Source of the DNA: Chlorokybus atmophyticus
Taxonomy: Eukaryota > Streptophyta > Chlorokybophyceae > Chlorokybales > Chlorokybaceae
Direction of reading: 5' to 3'
Assembly (NCBI GenBank): GCA_009103225.1
Contig: RHPI01002438.1
Location: 366,750 to 430,749, forward strand
Length of the DNA stretch: 64,000 bases
The notes beneath the pieces were generated by a model. It saw only the letters and a program-made list of their open reading frames with translations. It had not been told where the DNA came from and searched no databases. This document shows positions 55,305 to 64,000 of the stretch, in pieces. Position 1 is the first letter of the stretch. Every line of letters begins with the position of its first letter. The position numbers and the translations under genes are program-made.

Positions 55305-58300
55305 ATGAGGCGGCATGGCATTGGCGCTGCTGTCAGCCCCAGGTGGCGCAGGTGCGCGGCGCGGTGGGCGCAGCAGCTGAGCCTCTTGCTGGTAGGCGGC
55401 AATGGCGGCGGAGGCGGTGGAGGGCACATGCGCCTGCGCCGCTTGCATAAACGCTTGGGTCTGCTCGCCGCAGCGTTCGTCTTTCTCTGGTTCTTTGCCT
55501 CTACACGCTTTAGGTACCCGCATTCTGTTTATTCTTCATGCTCGTATGGGTGCGTCGCTAAGAATCGAGTGTTATTACACATTTACGCATCGCAGTGCAA
55601 TGCAATGCGTATGGCATGCCCTGCACTGCCACTGCTGGACTGGACTGCCCTGCCCTGCACTGCCATGCATATATGTGTCAAGTTCAAACGGTACTTGGCA
55701 TCTTCTAGGTTAGGAATTTTTATTCTTCAAACTGCTGTTAATCAGTCAGTAGTGCACTGAGCTGCTACACTGGTGCCATCGGGTTCGACTGCAACATTCA
55801 CACGTTGGTTCTGTCAGCATTGGCATTGTATACTTACAGAATATGCATGCATACATGCCTCCCCCCCCCCCCCCCCNNNNNNNNNNNNNNNNNNNNNNNN
55901 NNNNNNNNNNNNCACACACACACACCCCACCCCAAGTGCCAAGCGCTAATACAACTAAGCGTGCTGTGACCACTACAGGCAGCCGCATGTTGAGCCAGTC
56001 CCGGAGCTGAGGCGGCCTGGACAGTTTGCGCCTGTCAATGTCAATGGACAGCTGAAGACGTTTGGCAGCACATTCTATGGTCCGTCGACAAGAATGTTGA
56101 TGTGGTTGACTGCCACGAACATAGCTGTCTCATGCAAGCACATGTCTCGCGCATTGGCTGCATGTGCATGTGTCGCATCTTATTGGCCACCTGTCACTGG
56201 TATGTGCATGCATTTCGTATACTCAATGCCCAGCACGATATGCATAAGTAGTCATGTCAAGTGTTGCCTGCTGCAACCAGCGTGTCAATGCTACTGGCAT
56301 GCACTGCAACATGGTGATACGGTATTGCAGATGGAGAGCCATACTACTTTCAGTCAGAGTTAAAGTACACAGGAAGCCGAGTTTTGCACTCGCATCTTTT
56401 ATTTGTTGGGATCCTCAGCTCGCCAGAGAATGGCGCGCTGCGGAGGGCCATCAGGAAGTCATGGTGCGTTGCTAATGCATATGTGCTTACAAGGGGTTCA
56501 CTACTTGTATCAGGAAGTGTTGTCTTATTCTGAGCTCTCGTGGCCGGCAGGCTGCAATGGCCAGGGGACTGGGAGGGGAAGTTTTTCATTGGCCACACCA
56601 GTGACACGGACCTAAACTTCAAGGTGCCTTTCTTGACATCAATCGTCCAAGCATGTAGCGCGGCCAGTGCTGCCAGATGTTGTCGCTAGGGTACTCACTC
56701 AGCTGGCAGATCCGGCGAGAGGCTGTCAAGTATGGTGACATCGTGCTTATTGACGTACCTGAGCATTATCGCAACATTCCAGCAAAGGTGACGTCTGTAC
56801 CAACACCCCCCTGTTCTTCGAGACCACTTGCGCATGGCGCCTCTCTTATTTCGTGATGCGGCATGTCTGCATTTCGCACAGAACGTTTCTTTGAAGGGTG
56901 CTAGTGCCTCTCTTGAGTTCCTTACACACATTGATGGTGGAGAGAGCACTAAACAGTGGTTTGTTAGAATCCAATGCGTATAGTCGGTGGGGTGTTGGTC
57001 TGATCACTGTTCGATTACGATTTTGACCATGTACCTTTGATGCTTCTGTGACAAACTGTCTCACTGTGTAGGCGCTCAAGTTGTTTGAGTATGCCACAGT
57101 CGCATACAGGCACTACGATTTCATACTCAAAGCAGACGATGACACCTTTGTCCGTCTGGACCGGCTTCTGGAGGTGATGCCAAGTCCTGCATGTTGGTCC
57201 CAAGTTGCCGCACTCATGTAAGAAAACTCACAGTGGTCAACATCGTAACAGGAGTTGCCAAACAAGCCCAAGGAGGCATTGTATTGGGGCTACTCCATAG
57301 GCAAATTCAGGCCTATCCGGGACACCAAGAATAAGTGGTATGTGTCACCAGAAGAGTTTCCAGATGCAATGGTGAGTGGGCAAGCTTAATACACTCGGAC
57401 AGTGATATTGCTGCCCTGTTTCCTGCAGTCGTCCAAGTATATCCTCGGTGATTATCCAATCTTAATGCAGGTCCCCGGACCAGTTGCGCTCTCAGGGTCC
57501 GGGTATGTTGTAAGCCGAGATCTGGCTTACCACGCAGTGAAGAGGGCTCAGGATCCAAAGGTATGTCACATACTGTAATCAGCACCTCATGCATACACAA
57601 TTTGATGCCATGCAACTCGTCAGATTGCTGCAGATGCTATACTAACTAGACTTTACGCTGCTGCCAGACCAAGATGGTCCCACTAGAAGACGTCAACACT
57701 GCTATCCTCATCACGGACCTGCTCCAGTTAAAGAGGAAAGGGCCCATCTCAGACAACCGGTAGGAGCCTTGACACATGCTTTGGCGTAACATTGCTGTGA
57801 CTCACTTGCGACCTGGTGGCAGGTTCTTTTATGTCGGTGATGGCTGCCAGCCAAATGCAGTCGTAGTGCATTACACGAATGCTGTTGACATGCAGGTCAA
57901 GGTACGATTGCTGTTCTGTATGCACCGCCTGGCGATATTGTTCCAGTTTGCGTGCCATTGGCATGACAAATGTGTAGTATCGCAGTATCTGGCTCTAAAG
58001 CAGCAAGGGTTCAAGTACCCCGACCCAGCCGTTTGCATGTAAGTCTTGTGTACTTCGCATGAACTGTTCAAGTCGCAAAGCTGTTGGCTGTTCCTCAATC
58101 ATATGTGTGGCCTTGACACAGAGGACATGGAAAGAGCTACAAGCGTCCAAAGAACCTGATGTTAGAGGTAGTCACAAACAGCAGAGTAAGCCCATTGTCG
58201 TAAACCCACTGTTCATGTGTTGCTGTTGATATTGCAGGAGGATGTTGACCCCTTGAATCGGCAACAACCGCTCTTTGGCACAGAAGAGTGCATACTCGAG

Positions 58301-59783
58301 GATCTGTGGGAATGTGCCCAGCCCAAGGAGCGAAGGGCTCGCGACTGTCAATGCAGCTTTGGACCAGACTCATACATACATGCGGCTCCGGAACCTTATG
58401 ATAAGGATCCAAGAATGTCTCCGGAAACACAGTACGCTTGCAACAACCTCCATCATCTGTATTGCTACATCTGCGTTGACAGAACCGTGACGCGCGTTGC
58501 ATCCTTGTTGTTTGCAGCATTGCGCTAGTGAACTTGGCCGATCACGCTAGCCAGCTACTCGCAGACGCTATCTTCCGGTTCGGTTGCTGGCATTCGCTGT
58601 GTTTCTACGCACCCCAGCCAACGGATCGTCTGCAGTATTTGGTGAGTGTTGGGCATCGCGACACCATGCCAAGCTGCGATGTCTCATCATGCCAGCGATG
58701 GTTGAGGTGTTGATGTTTGGCTGCAGGCGCCAATACCCGTTGAAGAGGATCTCTGTCGGAACGGTCCGTCAGAGTTAATCTTGCAACGTCTTCCAGCAGA
58801 GGTGAGTTGATAGTTCTGCATGAGAGTGCACTTGTGCGGCCAGCTTTTGAACCCAAACTAAGCTACCTTCATTCCAGAAGGAGTGGCACGGCCATTGGGA
58901 CCAGCTGTTGCAATGGTATAGAGTAGCTGCGCAGGGTAGCCGACTCGTCATCATGCTCGATGACCCCGTCCACAGGCAAGCGATTGTAGCTGCCATGTTC
59001 AAGTCTGTGTGCAGCTCTATCACTGTGCTAATCTGTGCATATGATGGCTTTGCTGTAGGCATTATGCTGGCTACACAGCCACTCTGCAGGTTAATGACGC
59101 CAGCATCTCTCAAAGTTTTCATGGCTATGTGGACTCTGCAGCGCGCAACCAGCAGGCCGCGTCCCTCGGCTTGTCAAGGTGCTTTGGAGTTGTGCTTGTG
59201 TTTCACAGCCGATCAGGGCGTGGTTGCCGCTGTTCCAACTTATACTGTGCCTGGACTTCTGTGCAGTGTTGCGGAGGTGAACTCCTTTATCCAAAACCAA
59301 CTTCCGCAATTTGCTCTCGTGCTCGATGCCAGCCGCTTCGACGAGGCGCTCGTGTTGATGCGACGCGCGTTCAACTGGCGCATGATCGACATCGCGTATC
59401 TGGCCCCTTTCAATGGGACGCATTACTCGACTCCACACAAAGCCTCGCAGCAGGCCCTCGCAGCTGAAGCCGAAGCCGAGCGATCACGCTTGCAGACGCT
59501 GGACAACCTCGATCACATGTTGTACCAGGCAGCCACGCAGCGCTTCAATGTGCTGTTGGGTCGATACAACCAGAGTTTCACGGAGGAGCTGATGACATTC
59601 CGTCGGAAACAGAACTGGTTTCATGCGTTCTGTCAGCGTCAGCGCGAGGGCGGATTGGGCGAGCTGTCGGGCCACTTGGTCAACTTCTGCGAATTCTACG
59701 ACCTGTCGCAGACAGAGTATTTCGCTGCTCTGTATGTCAGCGGCGGTAGGTTGGAGAAATTTGGCAACATGCACTTTGTGTAG
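55305..59783 (+). CDS. Fusion of GT31 beta-1,3-galactosyltransferase and Gal-3-O-sulfotransferase-like domain
   Basis: Eighteen exons fit in phase: 55305-55513, 55979-56079, 56331-56463, 56551-56623, 56710-56787, 57072-57173, 57252-57371, 57429-57560, 57668-57759, 57823-57901, 57986-58038, 58122-58167, 58238-58431, 58518-58641, 58727-58801, 58878-58975, 59104-59178, 59267-59783 (TAG), giving 766 aa. A type II anchor (LGLLAAAFVFLWFFA) fits a Golgi enzyme. The GT31 half has LLFVGILSSPENGALRRAIRKSW, FFIGHTSDTDLNFK, YGDIVLIDVPEHY, the DDD metal motif in LKADDDTFVRLD, ALSGSGYVVSRDLA and LEDVNTAI. The second half has IFRFGCWHSLCFYAP, MLDDPVH (3'-phosphate motif) and RFDEALVLMRRAFNW, as in Gal3ST enzymes, but the P-loop Lys position reads ADHASQ. 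One intron is GC-AG. It could add galactose and sulfate to one glycan (inference). Confidence 0.82.
55861..55912. other. Poly-C run and assembly gap in intron 1
   Basis: 16 C, then 36 N, then a CA run. It lies within the first intron of the fusion gene and does not affect coding. Confidence 0.95.
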
Positions 59784-60184
59784 TGGTTATTTATTGATAT
59801 ATGTACGCATACGACAATGGCGTCACCTGACCGTCGTAAGCAACCTAACAATGTCGCAGTACATAGCTGAGTAGCAGTTGGAGTACAATCCTAGCCTTTA
59901 TCTGTGCAGTGCACTGTGCCATCCAGGTGTTGTGCAGTCACCAGCCCTTTACCTCATCTGTGTGCCACACAAACATAGTCATTGCGATGCACGGAGCGGT
60001 GTCTGCCATGCGGGCCACAACACGGAGGCCACTTACTACTAGGATGAATGTGCTCCCAAGGCTCAGCCAACAGCGTTTCCTGCATGACGCGCACTGCACG
60101 CTCTCCACCTGCGCACGACGCCACACCATCAGCCATAACAGAGTATTACCAAGTACAAGCGTCAGTAGCCTATCAGTACAGCGC
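59784..60184. other. 3' flanks of convergent genes, no gene seen
   Basis: The fusion gene (plus) and the ankyrin gene (minus) converge here with about 400 bp between their stops. Confidence 0.5.
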
Positions 60185-60709
60185 TCACAACAAACTCAGT
60201 GCACAGAATAGCAAAGTTGTACCTGGCGTGTCAATGCGCGAGGTTGCGGGTTCCTTCTTCCTGGCAGGTTGACCCCGCCCGATTGGCGAAGTGGGTGAGC
60301 GCGGGTTGCCCCCCGCACCCGCTTTGGGTGAGCGGGGGACTTTGCCTCCACCCGACTCCACGCGCGCAAGCGCAGCAGCCCTCTTGGGCGAAAGCGGCTG
60401 CTGCTGGCCCTTGGTGTTAATCACGCCGTGCTCGGACAGAGTGTACAGCACGCCCTCATTGCGCGTCATGTCCACGCACGTCTTGCCCTCCTGTCCAAGC
60501 ACGCAAGTTGCCAGGTGAGTTGAGACCTTGAACAGGTTTATTCTCACCGCGCAGTTGATGCGTGTAGTGGGCATGTTGTGCAAAGAGTGCTCACGGCGTT
60601 GAGCAGGTTGGTGTCAGCCCCACGCGCGAGCAAGAGCTCCACCACATTGATACGTCCACTTGCGCACGCCAAATGAAGCGCAGTGTTGCCGTCCTATCAC
60701 GTGCGCGTC

Positions 60710-60755
<46 letters not shown>

Positions 60756-62336
60756 TTTTTACTCACGCAGTTGCCAGAGCGCACGGAGGCGCCGCGGTCC
60801 ATCAGGAGGCGAGCAGTGGTGGCGTGGCCGTTGGCGGAGGCCATGTGGAGGGGAGTCCAGCCGGCCTTATTGGGGTTGTCCGCCGCCGCGCCCGACGCCA
60901 GCAGCAACCTCGCCACATCGGCGTGGCCCTTGGCCGACGCCCAGTGCAGAGGTGAATCCTCGTACTGTGGGAGTACACACTGTCATTTACGACAATGCTC
61001 AAAGTACTCACGCCAACAAATCTTGCACGCACACATGCACACGTGCCCACACTCGCAGGTACGCACACGCATACGCAAACGCACGCGCGCACGTGCATAC
61101 ACACGTGGCCGTGCACGCATTCACGCGCTTGTGCCCCCCCCTCCCCTTCCGCCCTGCCCCCCCTCCACACACACACCACAACCACAACACACGTACAGAG
61201 TCTGTGATGTGAGGCAGAGCTTTGCGGTCCAGAAGCCACTTGACCGCAGCGAGGCCGCCGCTGTCGCTTGCCCAATGCAGCGCTGTGGCTCCGCCCTGAA
61301 CACAACACCCGCAACAGTGGGTGTCAACACGCATGCAGTGGCAAACCCTCCCTTTCCATGTACATGCCTCGTCTCTGGCGTTTGGGTCTGCGCGGTGTGC
61401 GATGAGGCGCTCCATTACAGCAATGTGCCCGCCCTCAGCCGCCTCGTGCATCGGCCCTCGCCCCATCTGTTAAGCACAATATTGTCGGCGTTTCTGTATA
61501 CTACTCTGCTTCTCGGCGCAGAGTGGCATACTCTTCTCTCGCAAGCATGCACACACCCACGCACGCACGCAAGCACGCAGGTGTGCACGCACATTGTCAT
61601 ATGGACATGCCCAAGTACATACGTCCCCGACCTGGCATGCATGTGCGAGGGGGAATAGGCTTGCTGTAGTTTGCAAGTGGATACAAAGAGAGCGACAGAA
61701 AATTCACATTCGCATTTGAGTAATAAGCACGCGCGGTACAGGATCAGCATTGTTGCTGGAGGGTCCATGCCAGCAATAACGCTATGCTACACTACATGCC
61801 ATAGCCTGCGCCCTTACAACCACCAATCAGAGCTGCAACATGACGGACACACGCAACATGCTAAGGGCGAAAAGCACACACCCAGTCTCAGCTAAGAAAC
61901 AGACTTTGCCTTTGGCCTTTTCTCACAGCTCATGTTAAACGAAAAAGACCGATCGAAGCGCGACGTGGTAGAATGGCACAGATTGGCATTAGCACTACAC
62001 ATGTGCACGTAGACTTGGGCGCACAAACACATGTACATTGGTATGTATGGGCAATTGCTGCGTACACGCATACGTCCATACCAATCCCGTGAGCGCGGAC
62101 GCCACCTCCCCCGCCCTCTTCCCCGCCGTCCACAGCATCCTCCCCACCCTCGCGGCGTCCCCCTCGCCCGCGGCCACGCGCAACCGCTCCGCCTCCTCCC
62201 TCTCCTCCACGTCCTGCTTCGAGGGAGGACCCACGTCCTCGGGGCGCCAGAGCTCCGGGGCCGTCGTAGCAACCACCACGTGGCCCAAGAACCTCCGCCT
62301 GCCGCTGCCACCGCTACCTTGCCGGACCGTAGCCAT
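60185..62336 (-). CDS. Ankyrin-repeat protein
   Basis: Six exons on the minus strand, all phase 0: 62336-62082, 61466-61368, 61295-61197, 60964-60767, 60693-60595, 60490-60185, giving 351 aa. The N-terminus (ATVRQGSGGSGRRRF) may be basic and disordered. Six ankyrin repeats follow, for example GPMHEAAEGGHIAVMERLIAHRAD, TALHWASDSGGLAAVKWLL, SPLHWASAKGHADVARLLLAS, TPLHMASANGHATTARLLMDRGA, TALHLACASGRINVVELLLARGA. The C-terminus is Pro/Ser/Lys-rich with SPKR and SPTSP phosphosite-like motifs. One repeat per exon is the rule, with 99-bp (33-codon) exons matching the 33-residue repeat. Intron 2 is GC-AG. Ankyrin stacks bind proteins; the partner is unknown. The last 15 residues depend on the exon 6 end and are less certain. 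Confidence 0.85.
60711..60753 (+). repeat. (CAA)n microsatellite
   Basis: About 14 CAA units inside intron 4 of the ankyrin gene. Confidence 0.95.
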
Positions 62337-62597
62337 GAGTTAGTGAACCACGCGGATGGAGTGGGACAAGGATCAGCTGCGGCAGGATCAGGCGGGGGGG
62401 AGGTGGCGGAAGAGAAGGGCGAAGGAGGCGGCGGCGGCGGCGGCGACGGCGGCGGAGGGATGCACTAACGCTGAGTCACGTGCGCAGGAGGCGTATGATT
62501 TCATTGCATAAACGCCGACGGTTTGGTAAAGTGTCGGCGGACGTGAAGCCCCGTCATATTAGCGGCGACCACATCGCCGACGCTGGCGTTCGTGGTG
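62337..62597. promoter_or_regulatory. Shared divergent promoter region
   Basis: Only 261 bp separate the ankyrin start (minus) from the synthetase start (plus), so the two genes probably share a bidirectional, GC-rich promoter. It has a GGC/GGA repeat stretch (62,390-62,460) and a CACGTG-like acgtgcg word. No TATA box is seen. Confidence 0.5.
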
Positions 62598-64000
62598 ATG
62601 GCGGTGGCGGTGGCGGTGGCCAGGTGCGGGAGGGCGGCGGCGGCTGGGCTGCTACATTTGACTCCAGCGGTAAGCAGGTCACGCGCTGTCGTCAGCCCGA
62701 TCAGAGCCTGCGGGCTGCGGCCGGCCGTGTCGGCGGCGTGTTGCTGCGTGGTCGAGGCCTCTGCCCAGGCAGCAGGCGGCGGCAGGCGGCAAGGGTTGGG
62801 TTTGAGAGGGCGGCAGTCGCAAGCTCAGCAGCCACGCAGGCGGCAGCAGAGGTGGCATTGTAGTGGAGCTACCCACGCTTCGGCTGCTGCGCCTGTTACG
62901 GACACGCATGCTGCGACGCCTGAGGCGGCCGCCAGCACTTCCGGCCGCCGCAATGTCGTTGAGGTGTGCATGCTTTCTTGCAGCCACACCCAAAGTGATT
63001 GTCATGTAAACTGTTCCGGCTATAGGATAGCTGTGCTATGAGCATTGCTGCTCGCACATGCAATGCCTGCGCTCCAGTGCTTGCATTGCGGCACACAGCT
63101 GCAGGCAGCTTTGCATGCACTTGCATGCAGCTTAGCGACTATCTCAAGTTGTGCTCACACATACGACATGCCGGCGACTGCAACGCAAACTGCATACACA
63201 CGTTCAGGTTGCACAATTGAACAGTACGAACGCAAATTTTATCTTGTTTTTATAGGTTCACTGCGCCTGTCGTCGTACATTGCACTGCATGACACTCGAT
63301 GCTTGGATATTGTCGTGAGTAAGTATTTGTCTACTTCAACGTTTGCACACTTGACTGTTGTCGACAGGTCTTGCGAGAGAGGGGCTTGATCGAGAGCGTC
63401 ACGAGCGAAGATCTGCAGAAGGCCGCTGCCGAGAAGACCCTCAAGGTGTACTGCGGGTTTGACCCGACCGCGGACTCGCTGCACCTGGGGAACCTCCTCG
63501 GAATCATCGTGCTGTCATGGTTCCAAAGGTAAGAAGACAACACCAATGTGATGAACAATCACGTTACCAAAGACAGCAAGGACAATTATAACAACAACAA
63601 CAATGACATGCATAACAGCCATGACACAAAAGGCAGCAACAAAAACAACATCAACAACACAATTATCCACGCATAGACGCATCACACGAGTCGCACTTCA
63701 CACTGTGCGATAAGAGACATGTTCTTTCTCTCTGCGAAGGTGCGGGCACGTGCCGGTGGCGTTGGTGGGTGGCGCGACGGCTCGCGTTGGCGACCCTTCC
63801 GGCAAGTCCGTCGAGCGCCCCATGATGGACGACGACACCATTGCGCGCAACCTGGCCGGCATCCGCGGCGTGCTCTCATCGCTGCTACTCACGCGAGCTG
63901 GCGAGCAGAATGAAGCCGTCGTGATGAATAATTACGATTGGTTTTCGAGTATTAGTTTCTTGGATTTCCTGCGCAATGTTGGGAAATATGTTCGCGTGGG
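62598..64000 (+). CDS. Tyrosyl-tRNA synthetase, organellar, 5' part (runs off the window)
   Basis: Exons 62598-62963, 63368-63528 and 63740 onward join in phase. The first exon encodes an Ala/Arg/Ser-rich leader (AVAVAVARCGRAAAAGLLHL...) of about 115 residues, lacking acidic residues, as in plastid or mitochondrial transit peptides. The catalytic core starts VLRERGLIESVTSEDLQ and has YCGFDPTADSLHLGNLLGI, the class I HIGH motif in its HLGN form, then VALVGGATARVGDPSGKS, ERPMMDDDTIARNL and VVMNNYDWF, all typical of bacterial-type TyrRS. It charges tRNA-Tyr in organelles; plants use one dual-targeted enzyme of this type (family knowledge). The KMSKS loop and tRNA-binding domain lie beyond the window. 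Confidence 0.93.

Noticed and set aside
62031-62468. Plus-strand Pro/Arg-rich frame opposite the ankyrin first exon
   Set aside because: Shadow of the minus-strand exon, whose splice phase fits the rest of the ankyrin gene.

Overview
The window is nuclear DNA from a eukaryote of the green lineage. I read it as a repeat-rich streptophyte-alga-like (charophyte-type) genome; the species cannot be named from sequence alone. Support: short spliceosomal introns (mostly GT-AG, two GC-AG), a nuclear protein (22,990-24,141) whose core resembles a family I know from land plants, Ty1/copia, Ty3/gypsy and CACTA/EnSpm (Tnp2 + DUF4218) elements of plant type, an organellar-looking tyrosyl-tRNA synthetase, and a Golgi-type galactosyltransferase fused to a Gal-3-O-sulfotransferase-like domain, which suits an organism with sulfated wall or scale polysaccharides.

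Layout. 1-2,165: 5' part of a copia element on the minus strand (LTR, primer site, gag, protease, start of integrase). 2.56-3.8 kb: gypsy integrase relic with a C-terminal PHD finger. 4.0-9.0 kb: accessory block with a zinc finger-Tudor-like-phage-type cytosine methyltransferase ORF (plus strand) tail-to-tail with an OTU protease/coiled-coil/gag-like ORF (minus strand). 9.1-12.7 kb: two inverted arrays sharing a 23-bp core, a small coiled-coil gene, and one copy of a 324-bp repeat. 12.7-17.7 kb: a many-exon element-like gene ending at a CACTA-type terminus, then a possible Crypton-like relic. 18-22.9 kb: noncoding, low-complexity DNA and an assembly join. 22,990-24,141: five-exon nuclear gene. 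25-30.3 kb: GIY-YIG nuclease exons, a decayed JmjC (KDM3-like) gene and a malectin-like fragment. 30.6-32.8 kb: LTR relics, poly-C tracts, a solo LTR. 32.9-39.46 kb: a gypsy element carrying an internal C5-cytosine methyltransferase, split by a 1,728-bp inverted copy of its own RNase H-integrase region. 39.48-46.18 kb: CACTA element with Tnp2, DUF4218, PHD finger and Ulp1-type protease. 46.4-50.2 kb: unknown ORFs, a diverged tandem repeat, an LTR-like relic. 51.7-64 kb: a gene-dense, ordinary stretch: ribokinase, GT31-Gal3ST fusion, ankyrin-repeat protein, tyrosyl-tRNA synthetase.

Theme. Several mobile elements here carry chromatin-related domains: DNA methyltransferases of two types, PHD fingers in two transposon classes, a Tudor-like domain, a SUMO-type protease and an OTU protease. 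A broken KDM3-type demethylase gene lies among them. Most element ORFs are decayed, often by TAG or TGA stops. The four host genes have reading frames that stay open across every junction I assigned. All gene models come from manual splice-site and frame reasoning, and domain calls rest on recognised motifs, not on database searches.
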